From Sphingobacterium thalpophilum (GTDB lineage Bacteria; Bacteroidota; Bacteroidia; Sphingobacteriales; Sphingobacteriaceae), in NCBI RefSeq assembly GCF_038396785.1, contig NZ_CP151087.1:4092001-4156000 (forward strand): DNA of 64,000 nt, read 5' to 3'. Made by a program: the position numbers and the translations under genes. The number at the start of each line of letters is the position of its first letter. Within the stretch, counting starts at the first letter, position 1. The notes beneath the pieces were generated by a model. It did not search any database. It had not been told where the DNA came from and worked only from the letters and a program-made list of their open reading frames with translations. Below are positions 44,081 to 54,238 of this stretch, piece by piece.

Positions 44081-47000
44081 ATGAGCAGAATCGATTTAGA
44101 ATCATTTGCCCGCTTAACGAAAAATACCAAGCTGTTTTTTTCGTTGGCTATTATCGCCGGGACGATACATCAGGCAAATGCGCATGTCATCGCCAAGGGG
44201 GAAGACCCAAAAGAGACCTTTACCCATAAGATCGCTAAGTTTCAGGGTTTAATTAAAGGAAAGGTACAGGATGCAAAGACTGGAGAAGGGGTCTCCGGTG
44301 TTTCGGTTACCGTCAAGGGATCCGCAAAAGGTACAACATCGGATGGCCAAGGTAATTTTGCCCTGCAAGCCAAGATAGGAGATGTCCTGGTCGTGTCGTC
44401 CATTGGTTATCGAACAAACGAAGTCAAAGTAATAGGAAATGCCCCGATTGATATTCGACTCTCCGCGACAGAAGACCAATTGGAGGAGGTTATTGTTGTC
44501 GGTTATGGTACGCAAAAGAAAAGTGAAGTGACTTCAGCAGTGGCCTCTGTAAAAGAAAAGGATTTCAATCAAGGTGGTATGCGCAACCCAATGGATCTGG
44601 TGCAAGGTAAAGTTGCCGGGCTAAATGTGACGAGAACCCAGGGCAGTAATCCAAATGCTGGTTCGGATATCCAATTGCGGGGTATGGCGTCCATGAAAGG
44701 TGGAAACTCCCCGCTGATAGTCATTGATGGTATTCCTGGTGGAAATCTAGATTTGATCAAGCAAGGAGATATTGAATCTATTGACGTGTTAAAGGACGGA
44801 TCTGCAGCCGCTATTTATGGGACGCGTGGTAATGGTGGTGTAATTTTAGTGACCACTAAAAAAGGCAAATCCGGAGAGCCGCGATTTGAATATTATACCT
44901 ATGGTCAACATGAGTCTGTAGCAAAGAAACCTTCCATGCTGAATGCACAGCAATTTAGAGACTATGTAGTCAAGGGGCAGAATAAACCTGATCTTGACCT
45001 GGGTGCATCAACAGATTTATATGATGAATTGATCAATAAAGGTAATTTTTCAACATTCCATAATTTTGTTGCCAGCGGTGGTGGGGATAAATCCAACTAC
45101 CGTGCTTCAATTAACTATGAAAATGCCGAAGGTATTGCAAAACAGAATGGACGTCAGCAATTTGGCGGTCGTGTCAATTTTTCCCAAACTGGATTAAAAG
45201 ATCGATTGACTTTCTCCGGTAATATTGCTGCCAATTTCAATAAAGCAGATCTTTTGGGTGGAAAACCGGAATATTTCGAACAGGCAATCCAGCGCAATCC
45301 AACTGCTCCACTATACAATCCCGACGGAAGTTTCTACCAAACCCAGGGGTATAATAATTTTAATCCGTTGGATCGTATGGCCAACCGTGTAGATCAACGC
45401 AATCAGGAAACTTTTTCGGGAGACGCCCGTATGAAACTCAAGATTATAGAACCATTGAGCATCTCAGCCTTCGGATCCTATCTTAGAAATAATTGGAACG
45501 ATCGTCAATATCGGTCGATCAAAGATTGGGACCAACGCCAAAATTCTGAGTATCAGGGTATGGGCTATGCCTGGAAAAGAAATGAGTTAAATTGGTCCAA
45601 GACCTTTGAAACCACAATTGATTACAACCAGACATTCAATGAAAAGCATAATATAACGGGTTTACTCGGTTACAGTTTTCAATATAATGGTTATGAGCGA
45701 TTTGAGATGTCCAATAATGGTTTTACAACAGACGCTTTTCAAGACTGGAATATGGGAAGTGGTACGGCTCTGACAAATACAAAACTTCCGCGACCATCGA
45801 TGGGATCATTTAAGGAAGACAATAAACTGATTGCCTTTTTTGGACGGGTAAATTATAATTATGACCAAAAGTATTTTGTGAGTGCAATTCTCCGGCGGGA
45901 GGGCTCCTCACGATTTGGTGCTAATCATAAATGGGGTAATTTCCCGGCGATTTCTGCGGGATGGACCATTACCAATGAAGACTTTTTCTCCAATAAAGAG
46001 CTTGTCAACAATCTGAAGCTCCGTGTAGGGTATGGGGTAACCGGTAATCAGGGTTTCCCGAATTACAATTCATTGATCTTGTTGGGAACAGGCGGGGTAT
46101 ATCCGCAGGATGGCATCTATTATCAAACGTATGGACCGACACAGAACCCCAATCCAGACTTAAAATGGGAACAAAAAGCCGAATTGAATATCGGGCTTGA
46201 TTTTGGTTTGTGGAATAACCGACTAACAGGATCTCTGGATGTCTATAATCGTAAAACCAAAGATTTATTATACCAATATAAGGCGCAACAGCCAGCCTAT
46301 GTGAGTACAAACATTTGGTACAATGTAGGCGAGGTTTCGAATAAAGGTGTTGAATTGCAATTGTCTGGAGTTCCAATTCAAAAAGAAGATTTTAAATGGA
46401 CGGTGGATTTTGCCGGAAGTTATCAAAAGAATAAACTCGTTACCATGTCCAATGATATCTTTAAGAGTAATTGGATGACTTTTGGCGGTCTACCCTCTCC
46501 AGGTAATCTCGGAGATGCCATTCGTCTTGAAGAAGGCGGTGAAATTGGTTCCTTCTATGGAAAACGTTATGCGGGTCTGAATGATGCTGGAGAATGGCTC
46601 TTCTATAAAGCCGACGGCTCCAAGGCTACCATTGCCGATATAAATGATAATGATCGCGCCTATATTGGAAATGGTGTTCCCAAATTCAATGCGTCGCTAG
46701 GTAACCGGTTTACCTATAAGGGCTTCGATCTGACCGTGTTTTTCAGAGGTAAATTTAAGTATGATATCTTAAATACAGCGGATATGTTCTTTGGTAATCA
46801 AAAATGGTTGCCTAATAATGTGTTCGAAAGTGCTTTTACTAAGCATGCCGACCTTAAACAGGATCCACAGTATTCGGATTACTACCTTGAGAACGGAAGT
46901 TTTGTGAAACTGGATAATATTACATTGGGATATAACTTTAAACTAAAGACCGATTATATCAAAAGTCTGTATGTATATGCAACTGGAAGAAATATTGCAA

Positions 47001-47125
47001 CCATGACCAAATATACGGGGATTGATCCGGAGCTGCAGGATACAGGTTTTGAAGCAGGGATTGATTCGCGCAGTTTCTACCCAAGAACAAGATCTTGGAC
47101 AATTGGTTTAAATGTTGGATTTTAA
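44081..47125 (+). CDS. SusC/RagA-type TonB-linked outer-membrane transporter, unit 2
   Basis: This 1014-residue SusC paralogue has the same extended start as unit 1 (KLFFSLAIIAGTIHQANA). A CarboxypepD_reg-like domain follows (GKVQDAKTGEGVSGVSVTV), then LEEVIVVGYGTQKKSEVTSA, a plug (IESIDVLKDGSAAAIYGTRG) and the barrel ending TRSWTIGLNVGF. Divergence from unit 1 is high beyond the N-terminal third, so the two likely import different oligosaccharides. It is co-transcribed with susD 13 bp downstream. A leader with an attenuator-like hairpin and a palindrome precedes it. Confidence 0.96.
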   Translation: MSRIDLESFARLTKNTKLFFSLAIIAGTIHQANAHVIAKGEDPKETFTHKIAKFQGLIKGKVQDAKTGEGVSGVSVTVKGSAKGTTSDGQGNFALQAKIGDVLVVSSIGYRTNEVKVIGNAPIDIRLSATEDQLEEVIVVGYGTQKKSEVTSAVASVKEKDFNQGGMRNPMDLVQGKVAGLNVTRTQGSNPNAGSDIQLRGMASMKGGNSPLIVIDGIPGGNLDLIKQGDIESIDVLKDGSAAAIYGTRGNGGVILVTTKKGKSGEPRFEYYTYGQHESVAKKPSMLNAQQFRDYVVKGQNKPDLDLGASTDLYDELINKGNFSTFHNFVASGGGDKSNYRASINYENAEGIAKQNGRQQFGGRVNFSQTGLKDRLTFSGNIAANFNKADLLGGKPEYFEQAIQRNPTAPLYNPDGSFYQTQGYNNFNPLDRMANRVDQRNQETFSGDARMKLKIIEPLSISAFGSYLRNNWNDRQYRSIKDWDQRQNSEYQGMGYAWKRNELNWSKTFETTIDYNQTFNEKHNITGLLGYSFQYNGYERFEMSNNGFTTDAFQDWNMGSGTALTNTKLPRPSMGSFKEDNKLIAFFGRVNYNYDQKYFVSAILRREGSSRFGANHKWGNFPAISAGWTITNEDFFSNKELVNNLKLRVGYGVTGNQGFPNYNSLILLGTGGVYPQDGIYYQTYGPTQNPNPDLKWEQKAELNIGLDFGLWNNRLTGSLDVYNRKTKDLLYQYKAQQPAYVSTNIWYNVGEVSNKGVELQLSGVPIQKEDFKWTVDFAGSYQKNKLVTMSNDIFKSNWMTFGGLPSPGNLGDAIRLEEGGEIGSFYGKRYAGLNDAGEWLFYKADGSKATIADINDNDRAYIGNGVPKFNASLGNRFTYKGFDLTVFFRGKFKYDILNTADMFFGNQKWLPNNVFESAFTKHADLKQDPQYSDYYLENGSFVKLDNITLGYNFKLKTDYIKSLYVYATGRNIATMTKYTGIDPELQDTGFEAGIDSRSFYPRTRSWTIGLNVGF

Positions 47126-47137
47126 AATAGTAAGGTT

Positions 47138-48769
47138 ATGAAAAAAACAAATAAATATTTATGTTCCATCCTGAGCGCTGTTACCTTAGGTATCTCTTTT
47201 AGTTCCTGCACCAAGTTGGATGAGACAGTCTATAGTCAGATCAAGGATGATAATTTTTACAAGAATAAACGGGAGGTTATGCAAGCTGCGCTCCGCCCTT
47301 TTACGCATATGCAGGCCTGGCTTGCACCCACAGGTGGAAATGGCTTTTATTATCATTCCGAATTAAGTGCCGATCAAGTGGCCTGGCCGCAAAAGGGACG
47401 CCATGGATATGACGGTGGAGACCATATCCGGCAGCACTATCATACGTGGACAAGCAATGAAAGCCGGCTGCGTGGGGCCTGGGAGTTGATGTGGGGTGGC
47501 GTTGGCTATGTCAATAATGCTATTCAGGATATTGAGAAACTGGACATTACTAAAATTGCCGATCTGACGGAGGAAGAACGCACTCAGATACTTGTGCAAT
47601 TAAAAGTAATGCGAGCCTTCCACTATATCAAAATTATGGATCTTTGGGGCAACGTCCCTATCGTGACAAAGGTAGCCGATCCAATTAACCCTGAAACCAA
47701 ACCGAGAACAGAGGTTTTTGCATTTGTGCAGAAGGAACTGGAAGAAAATGTGGATAAGTTGCCTAAAACCTCGGCCAGTAATATCGGTCAGGTATCTATG
47801 GCTGCAGGTTATGCCATGCTGGCTGAACTCTATCTCAATGCCGAAAAATGGTCGGGTAAAGCAATGAATGATGAATGTATCGCTGCTTGTGATAAGATTA
47901 TTTCCGGACAGGCTGGCGGCATTGGAGGGGCTCCCAAATTGAGCCCTGATTTGAATGCATTGTTCAGTAATACCAATTCGGCGAATCCGGAATCCTTATT
48001 TCAATTTCAATATAGCAGACAGGCGGGGTTTACATTCGATTGGTCGGGATTCTATATGAGTTATGACTATATGAAGGAAGTGCTCAAAGTTGGTTACGGT
48101 GGATGGAATGCATTTGTTGTTATCCCTACCGCATTTAATGCCTATGCTGAAAATGACTTGCGGAAGAAAGAATGGTTTTTGTTTGGACCACAATATAAAT
48201 ACGGCACCACTACACCTGTATTGGGAACGGAAGAGTATTCAGGTAAACCGCTGGTGTTTGTCAATTCGATCCGCAGAGAAAGCGAAGGTGATAAAACTTC
48301 AGAAGGTGGTATGACAAAAGGAGAAGAGAATTCTGGAGCTCGATTTAATAAATATAAATCAGGTACCTTGGACGATGCCAACTACTGGGAGAATGATTAT
48401 ATTATTTATCGTTTAACGGAGATCTATTTCGATAAAGCTGAAGCACTTATGCGTAAGAATGGTGGAAAAGCCAGTAGTGAAGCTGTGGAATTGGTCAATG
48501 AATCCAGAAAAAGAGCATTTAGTACGGCTGACTGGCCTATGGCGCAGTATACTGTCGCTACATTGACGCTGGATGAATTACTGGCGGAACGGGGACGTGA
48601 ATTTATTTTTGAAGGAAAGCGCCGGACAGATCTAATCCGATTCGGAAAATATATATCCGGATCTTGGTGGGATCATAAAGCTACGAACGATAAGAATAAA
48701 GAACTATATGCGGTACCGATGGATCAACTGGCAATCAATCCCAATTTAAAACAAAACCCTGGTTATTAA
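47138..48769 (+). CDS. SusD/RagB-family glycan-binding lipoprotein, unit 2
   Basis: The 543-residue lipoprotein has lipobox SFSSC (Cys24) and the SusD start CTKLDETVYSQIKDDNFYKN. Typical SusD helices follow (ILVQLKVMRAFHYIKIMDLW and LLAERGREFIFEGKRRTDLI), and the end INPNLKQNPGY is also usual. It pairs with the SusC encoded just upstream. A hairpin stands between it and the GH76 gene, so the enzyme may be made in lower amount than the import pair. Confidence 0.96.
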   Translation: MKKTNKYLCSILSAVTLGISFSSCTKLDETVYSQIKDDNFYKNKREVMQAALRPFTHMQAWLAPTGGNGFYYHSELSADQVAWPQKGRHGYDGGDHIRQHYHTWTSNESRLRGAWELMWGGVGYVNNAIQDIEKLDITKIADLTEEERTQILVQLKVMRAFHYIKIMDLWGNVPIVTKVADPINPETKPRTEVFAFVQKELEENVDKLPKTSASNIGQVSMAAGYAMLAELYLNAEKWSGKAMNDECIAACDKIISGQAGGIGGAPKLSPDLNALFSNTNSANPESLFQFQYSRQAGFTFDWSGFYMSYDYMKEVLKVGYGGWNAFVVIPTAFNAYAENDLRKKEWFLFGPQYKYGTTTPVLGTEEYSGKPLVFVNSIRRESEGDKTSEGGMTKGEENSGARFNKYKSGTLDDANYWENDYIIYRLTEIYFDKAEALMRKNGGKASSEAVELVNESRKRAFSTADWPMAQYTVATLTLDELLAERGREFIFEGKRRTDLIRFGKYISGSWWDHKATNDKNKELYAVPMDQLAINPNLKQNPGY

Positions 48770-48776
48770 TGTTCAG

Positions 48777-48809
48777 GAATAGTAGATGCCGTATAGGTAT
48801 CTACTATTC
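48777..48809 (+). terminator. Terminator or processing hairpin between susD 2 and GH76
   Basis: GAATAGTAGAT (48777-48787) pairs perfectly with ATCTACTATTC (48799-48809) around an 11-nt loop and is followed by TTTTA. It ends 15 bp before the GH76 start codon, so it may be a partial terminator. Confidence 0.65.
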
Positions 48810-48824
48810 TTTTACCTAAAACAC

Positions 48825-49991
48825 ATGAAAAGATATTTTACGTTGTTTCTTTTGAACTTTATTGGTGTAACCTTATTTGCACAGAAAAATAATTTTCAGA
48901 ACTATGCTATCCAAACTTTAGATAGCATCTATAGCAAGTTTGGAAATACCAAGAATCAGCTCTTGGCTGAAAAATATCCCTTTGATGAAAACTTTAAAGC
49001 TGATTATCTGGATAATAATCAACAGGCAGCGCAGCAAAAGAAATATGCTTATCTATGGCCTTTCTCGGGTAGTTTCTCGGCTGTAAATGCCTTGATGGAA
49101 TTGCCAAAAACAAAAAAGGCATTTCAGTTCATACTTGACAAAAAAGTCCTGGTTGGGCTACAGGAATATAGGGATGAAAGTCGGTCGCCGGTTGGTTATG
49201 CTTCTTATTTAAATACAGCTCCTCCCTCGGATCGTTTTTATGACGATAATATCTGGTTGGGTATCGATTTTACCGATAGCTATATCCATACAAAAAAAAT
49301 AAACTACCTGTCTTCGGCCAAAGAGATCTGGAATTTTGTAAAGAGTGGGGAGGATGATAAACTCGGCGGTGGCATTTATTGGTGTGAACAGAAAAAGGAA
49401 TCTAAAAATACCTGTTCGAATGCACCAGCAAGTGTATTTGCACTTAAGTTATTTATGGCAACCAATGATAGGTCCTATCTGCAAGAAGGGGAACGTCTTT
49501 ATGAATGGACAAAAAGAAATCTTCAGGATCCCGAAGATAAGTTATACTGGGACAATATGCAGCTCAATGGAAAGATTGGAAAAGCTAAGTTTTCGTACAA
49601 CGCCGGACAAATGTTGCAGGCAGCAGCCCTGCTTTATAAGTTAACGAAAAATAAACGGTACCTTGAGGATGCACAACAGCTGGCTGAGGCCTGTCTAGGC
49701 TATTTTTTCGAAACGGATGCGAAATTGAATTTCCCAAAATTGAAAAATAGCAATTTGTGGTTTCATGCCGTAATGATGCGTGGTTACATCGAGCTCGCTG
49801 CGGTGAATGGCGACCAAAGGTATCTCACCGTTTTTGCGAAAAATCTTGAATTTGCCTGGCAGCATATGCGCGATAAAGAAGGATTATTTAGTGCAGATTG
49901 GACCCTGAAAGATCAGCATAAATCGAAATGGCTGCTCGATCAATGTGCTTTTGTCGAAATGTACGCACGGTTGGCAAAAGCTGGGTATTAA
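48825..49991 (+). CDS. GH76-family glycoside hydrolase (alpha-1,6-mannanase type)
   Basis: The protein has 388 residues from the ATG at 48825; the open frame starts 39 bp earlier inside a hairpin. The signal peptide ends at LFAQ (residue 20). GH76 (alpha/alpha)6-barrel marks are the adjacent catalytic aspartates D140-D141 in RFYDDNIWLGIDFTDSY, GGGIYWCEQ, the N-A-P-A-S-V-F helix and FSYNAGQMLQAAALLY. GH76 enzymes cut alpha-1,6-mannan backbones, so the upstream SusCD pair may import alpha-mannan fragments. No GH92 or GH125 gene is in the window to support a full mannan system. It is the last gene of susCD unit 2. Confidence 0.85.
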   Translation: MKRYFTLFLLNFIGVTLFAQKNNFQNYAIQTLDSIYSKFGNTKNQLLAEKYPFDENFKADYLDNNQQAAQQKKYAYLWPFSGSFSAVNALMELPKTKKAFQFILDKKVLVGLQEYRDESRSPVGYASYLNTAPPSDRFYDDNIWLGIDFTDSYIHTKKINYLSSAKEIWNFVKSGEDDKLGGGIYWCEQKKESKNTCSNAPASVFALKLFMATNDRSYLQEGERLYEWTKRNLQDPEDKLYWDNMQLNGKIGKAKFSYNAGQMLQAAALLYKLTKNKRYLEDAQQLAEACLGYFFETDAKLNFPKLKNSNLWFHAVMMRGYIELAAVNGDQRYLTVFAKNLEFAWQHMRDKEGLFSADWTLKDQHKSKWLLDQCAFVEMYARLAKAGY

Positions 49992-50016
49992 AATCGATGT
50001 AAAACGGTATAAGGTT

Positions 50017-50050
50017 AAGACGCTGAAAATAATTTTTCAGCGTCTTTTTT
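50017..50050 (+). terminator. Terminator after the GH76 gene
   Basis: AAGACGCTGAAAA (50017-50029) and TTTTCAGCGTCTT (50034-50046) pair perfectly around loop TAAT; the second arm runs into a T8 run. Confidence 0.92.
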
Positions 50051-50114
50051 TTGTTCTGTAACATATTGGTTAGAGAGATTAAATAATGTTTACTTAACAT
50101 AATAGATGCTGTAA

Positions 50115-50543
50115 AATTTCTATTTGAACACCACCGTGGATATCATAAAAAAGGAGAAACCGACGATTACTTTTGTGCATTTCGACCAACCTGATGGCGT
50201 AGGCCATAATATCGGGCATAATACACCGGAATACTATGCCGAACTAAAACAGGTCGACAGACGTATTGGTACCTTGCAGCAAGCTGTAAAAGACGCAGGA
50301 ATTGCAGACGAAACAATTTTTGTTATTGCTGCGGATCATGGTGGTACCGGAAAAGGACACGGTGGTAAATCGCTGGCCGAGGTGGAGATTCCTTGGGTAA
50401 TGACCGGACCAGGTGTACCAAAAGGAAAAGAAATCAAGGAAACTTTGATGATTTATGATATCGCGCCTACGTTAACTTGGTTGCTTGGTGCACCGCTTGA
50501 TGCCGCTTGGCGCGGACAGGCAATCAAAGCATTCCAACAATAG
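50115..50543 (+). pseudogene. C-terminal fragment of an alkaline-phosphatase-superfamily enzyme
   Basis: The open frame starts after a stop at 50112 with no good start codon (TTG at 50124, no ATG near). It encodes the C-terminal third of a nucleotide pyrophosphatase/phosphodiesterase-like enzyme: metal-binding VHFDQPDGVGHNIGH and IAADHGGTGKGHGG, then LMIYDIAPTLTWLLGAP. The N-terminal half with the first metal Asp and the Thr/Ser nucleophile is missing, so no activity is expected. A GH76 terminator lies just upstream, so the fragment is probably not transcribed well. Confidence 0.82.
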
Positions 50544-50552
50544 TTGTTTCCC

Positions 50553-50600
50553 GTCAAACAAAAAGCCCCAAAGAATTTTCTTTGGGGCTTTTTGTTTGAC
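50553..50600. terminator. Perfect 20-bp hairpin between the phosphatase fragment and nrdF
   Basis: GTCAAACAAAAAGCCCCAAA (50553-50572) pairs perfectly with 50581-50600 around an 8-nt loop. It lies 13 bp past the nrdF stop and acts as terminator of the nrdHIEF operon, and in the other direction of the fragment. Confidence 0.93.
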
Positions 50601-50612
50601 GAATCGTCAATA

Positions 50613-51599
50613 TTATATATCTACGACCACATCCATTTTGAAGTCGTCATCTTTTAGATGGACAATTTCCGTTGCTTTTTCGTAGTTAGTTGATTTCTTG
50701 GAGAAGAAGTCATGTTGTGTCGTTTCAGTATTCAAACCATTCAATACGATTGGGTTGACTTGTTTTACTTCGAAGATCGGATCAAAGCCTAAATTCATCA
50801 ATGCTTTGTTGGCATTGTAACGAACATATTCTTTTACCTCTGCAGTTAAGCCAACTTCAGTATAGATCTCTTCTGTATATTTCAGCTCATTTTCATACAA
50901 ATTGTAAAGCAAGGCCAAGAAACGAGCTTTTACCTGATCTTGATTTTTTAATTTTTTGAATTGATCTTGGGCTATTAATCCAACGAATACACCGTGAATG
51001 GATTCGTCTGCGATAATTTTCTTAATGATATCGGCAGAAGCAACCATTTCACCTTGTCCACATAACCATAATGGCAAGAAGAATCCAGAATAAAATAAGA
51101 ATGACTCCAATAATACAGATGCAGCCATCGCCATATAAATCTCCTCGTCCGAAGCATCTTCTTTATCGATTGCGCGGTAGTAACCATCAATCGTTTCTGC
51201 TTTGTATTGAAGATATTTATTTTGTTGAACCCATTCGAAAATGTCGTTTATTTCGGCGGTTGTAGAAACTGTCGTGAAAATAGTGGAATACGATTTTGCG
51301 TGGATAGCTTCCATCATACACATATAGGACAACACAGCTTTATTCTGTAATGTATCGATATGATCGATGATTTTAGGCATACCTGTGTGGCTTTGAAGAG
51401 TATCCAACAAGGTTAATCCACCTAAAGCTTTTTTATACGCATCTTTCATTTCTGGGCTGATACGTTTCCAGCTATCGATATCTTTTGAAGGAATGTATTC
51501 CGTATCGATCCAGAATTGACGGATATTTTGTTCCCAGAACATCAATACATAATCGTTCTCAGGGGTATTCCAGTTGACAGCTTTATATGTTTTACTCAT
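50613..51599 (-). CDS. nrdF: Class Ib ribonucleotide reductase small subunit NrdF
   Basis: The 328-residue protein carries the dimetal and radical residues of NrdF: D66 (LTLLDTLQ), E97 and H100 (MMEAIHAKSYS), the radical tyrosine Y104, and the second E/E/H set (SVLLESFLF, IIADESIHGVF). NrdF houses a Mn2-Y or Fe2-Y cofactor that starts the radical for NrdE. Class Ib needs the flavodoxin NrdI to build the manganese form; nrdI is present in this operon. It is the last gene of nrdHIEF, 132 bp after nrdE, and is followed by a strong terminator. Confidence 0.96.
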   Translation of the reverse strand: MSKTYKAVNWNTPENDYVLMFWEQNIRQFWIDTEYIPSKDIDSWKRISPEMKDAYKKALGGLTLLDTLQSHTGMPKIIDHIDTLQNKAVLSYMCMMEAIHAKSYSTIFTTVSTTAEINDIFEWVQQNKYLQYKAETIDGYYRAIDKEDASDEEIYMAMAASVLLESFLFYSGFFLPLWLCGQGEMVASADIIKKIIADESIHGVFVGLIAQDQFKKLKNQDQVKARFLALLYNLYENELKYTEEIYTEVGLTAEVKEYVRYNANKALMNLGFDPIFEVKQVNPIVLNGLNTETTQHDFFSKKSTNYEKATEIVHLKDDDFKMDVVVDI

Positions 51600-51731
51600 T
51601 TTTAGTTTAAAGTATTAGGCATTTATTATCACGTATTTGGATTGTTGATTTTAGATAAGCCAAAAGCCGCCAATGGCGTAGGCAACTTTTGACTTTCTCC
51701 CATTATATATCCAAATACTAAAATCTCAAAA

Positions 51732-53837
51732 TTAAGCTGAACAAGAGACACATTCGTCGATGGTCGATTTTCTTGTCCGTGTATAATAAAGGGATTTCAA
51801 CCCCAATTTATGTGCATAGATATAATATCTAGATAAATCTCTTGTCGAATCCTTTGAGTTTGTATGCAAAATTGTAGATACACCTTGATCAATATGGCGT
51901 TGGATAACCGAGATCAATTTTAAGACCTTGAATTGATCCATATCATAAGCCGATTTGAAATAGAAATAATTATCGTTTGTCAAGTATGGCATTGGATAGT
52001 AAGTTGTACTATCTCCATACTCACGTACCTCAATGATATCGACGATTGGCATAACTGATGCAGTTGCATTCATGATATACGAAGTCGATTGATTTGGAGC
52101 AATAGCCAAGCGGTAAGCATGATAAATACCATGTTCTTTGATTTTCGCTTTTAATTCCAACCAATCTTCGACTGTTGGAATATGTATTCCTTCAAATAAC
52201 TCCGTTACCTTAGCTGTTTTAGGCATGTAATCGCGGTTTATGTAATTGTTGAAATACGTACCATCGGCATAGGCTGATTTTTCAAATCCAACAAATGTTT
52301 TACCACGTTCTTTGGCAATTTCCATCGATGCTTCCAATGAATAATAGTTCATCATCATAAAGAAAGTATTGGCAAAATCCAGTGCTTCGTTAGATTCATA
52401 CATGATGAAGCTTTTTGCAAGGTAACCATGGAGGTTCATTGCACCTAGCCCTACAGAATGCAACTCGCGGTTTGCTTTTGCAATAGATGGAACCATATCG
52501 ATATTGGTCACGTCTGTAACGACAGTCAAAGCACGCATAGCCGTTTTTACGGTCTCTTTGATACGTTTGTTGTCCATTACAGTCGCGATATTTAAGGAGC
52601 CTAAGTTACAGGAGATACCATAACGGATCGTGTCCTGTTTGCCATAGATCTCAATATCGGATACTTGAGATACTTGCATGATTTCAGTACACAAGTTTGA
52701 GAATTTCACTTGACCGATTTCATTCAATGCATGGACACGGTTGGTGTTCTCTTTGAAGAAAATATAAGGATATCCCGATTCTTTTTGTGTCTGAGCAATT
52801 TTAACTAAAAGGTGACGAGCATTGATTTTTTTCTTTTTCACGTTTGGATTCGTGATCAATTCGTCGTACATTTTGTCCATATCCATCTCATCCAAGAATT
52901 GTCCATACTCTTGCATCACCGTATGTGGGTAGATCAAATAGCATGGTTCATCTTTTTCTGCCAATTCCATGAATTTATCGGGAACGATGATACCGATCGA
53001 CAATGATTTGATACGTACTTTCTCGTCAACGTTGATTTTTTTACAATCTAAAAATTCTTCGATGTCAGAGTGGAAAATATTGAGGTATACTGCACCAGCA
53101 CCCGGACGTTGTCCCAACTGGTTAGCATATGAGAATGTATCTTCCATAATCTTCATGATTGGAAGTACACCGCCGGCACGGCCTTCAACACCTTTGATAG
53201 CTTCTCCGCGAGCACGGATTTTAGAGATATTGAACGATACACCACCACCGATAGAAGACAACTTCATTGCGGAATCAACAGCATAACCGATACCATTTAA
53301 GTTGTCGCCGATTTCATCCAAGAAACATGATACTAATTCACCCGAGCGTTTCTTTCCTGCATTCAAGAATGTAGGGGTCGCTGGCTGATATTCTTGATTG
53401 ATCATGATTTCTGCATATTCAATTGCTTTTTGAACACCCTCTTCTCTTGCTAAGAACAAGGAAACAGCAACTACACGGTCTTCATAACGCTCTAAAAACT
53501 TCTCGCCAGAATCGTCACGTAAAGCGTAGCTCTGGAAGAATTTGAATGCCGCCATAAAAGATTCGAAACGGAATTTCTTCGCATACACATAGTTGAATAC
53601 CGTTTCCATTTCTTCAAATGTAAACCATTGGTAAAAGTCAATATAATAGTTGTTTTCTACCAAATAGTCTATTTTTTCTTTTAATGTATAAAAGAACACG
53701 GTGTTCTTATTTACATATTCCAAGAAATATGCACGAACCGCTTCCTTATCTTTATGTAAGCTGAATTCGTCATCATGCTTAATCATGATTTCATTATTAA
53801 GCAATATCCAGTTTTTTGCTACTTCGTTTGCTACCAT
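51732..53837 (-). CDS. nrdE: Class Ib ribonucleotide reductase large subunit NrdE
   Basis: The 701-residue catalytic subunit reduces ribonucleoside diphosphates. SGELVSCFLDE and FSNLCTEIMQ hold active-site cysteine and neighbouring residues, and the C-terminal CVSCSA (C696, C699) is the swinging redox pair recharged by NrdH. The N-terminus WILLNNEIMIKHDDEF lacks the ATP-cone of class Ia enzymes, as expected for class Ib. The start at 53837 overlaps nrdI by 41 bp, and the family's usual start context (NWILLNNEIM) supports it. Confidence 0.97.
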   Translation of the reverse strand: MVANEVAKNWILLNNEIMIKHDDEFSLHKDKEAVRAYFLEYVNKNTVFFYTLKEKIDYLVENNYYIDFYQWFTFEEMETVFNYVYAKKFRFESFMAAFKFFQSYALRDDSGEKFLERYEDRVVAVSLFLAREEGVQKAIEYAEIMINQEYQPATPTFLNAGKKRSGELVSCFLDEIGDNLNGIGYAVDSAMKLSSIGGGVSFNISKIRARGEAIKGVEGRAGGVLPIMKIMEDTFSYANQLGQRPGAGAVYLNIFHSDIEEFLDCKKINVDEKVRIKSLSIGIIVPDKFMELAEKDEPCYLIYPHTVMQEYGQFLDEMDMDKMYDELITNPNVKKKKINARHLLVKIAQTQKESGYPYIFFKENTNRVHALNEIGQVKFSNLCTEIMQVSQVSDIEIYGKQDTIRYGISCNLGSLNIATVMDNKRIKETVKTAMRALTVVTDVTNIDMVPSIAKANRELHSVGLGAMNLHGYLAKSFIMYESNEALDFANTFFMMMNYYSLEASMEIAKERGKTFVGFEKSAYADGTYFNNYINRDYMPKTAKVTELFEGIHIPTVEDWLELKAKIKEHGIYHAYRLAIAPNQSTSYIMNATASVMPIVDIIEVREYGDSTTYYPMPYLTNDNYFYFKSAYDMDQFKVLKLISVIQRHIDQGVSTILHTNSKDSTRDLSRYYIYAHKLGLKSLYYTRTRKSTIDECVSCSA

Positions 53838-54204
53838 CGCAAAAGTTCTTTAAGATGTCAATAAATTGATTAATATCTTCCATTGTTCCGGACAGTTCAA
53901 ATTTGAACGCCAGTGGAATGTCGAAATCCTGTGAAATGCGATCAGCTGCCAGACCAAAATTCGGTCCCCAGTTGCGGTTGCCACTGGAAGTAACAGAATA
54001 GATATTTTTAGCTTCGCGTTTCATGAATTCTTTTGTGTTTTCGGGCACCTGTCCAAAATTTGTGGTGAAAGTGACCAAATGCCCAGGGGCTTTTACCGTT
54101 AAATCGGCGGTGATCTTATGGATTTGCCAACCCGTTATCTGAGCTACTTTATCCATAAAACGTTGTACGTTCCCCGTTCTGGAATCATAATAAATGTGTA
54201 TCAT
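53797..54204 (-). CDS. nrdI: NrdI flavodoxin-like protein
   Basis: The protein has 135 residues from the ATG at 54204; the open frame upstream overlaps nrdH and is not used. IHIYYDSRTGNVQRFMDKV is the FMN-phosphate loop, and SSGNRNWGPNFGLAADRIS is the NrdI signature around the flavin. NrdI supplies an oxidant to assemble the Mn2-tyrosyl radical in NrdF. It lies between nrdH (35-bp gap) and nrdE (41-bp overlap), the canonical class Ib order. Confidence 0.95.
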   Translation of the reverse strand: MIHIYYDSRTGNVQRFMDKVAQITGWQIHKITADLTVKAPGHLVTFTTNFGQVPENTKEFMKREAKNIYSVTSSGNRNWGPNFGLAADRISQDFDIPLAFKFELSGTMEDINQFIDILKNFCDGSKRSSKKLDIA

Positions 54205-54238
54205 GTCACTGTTTAATTTTAATGATACGCTGAATTTA

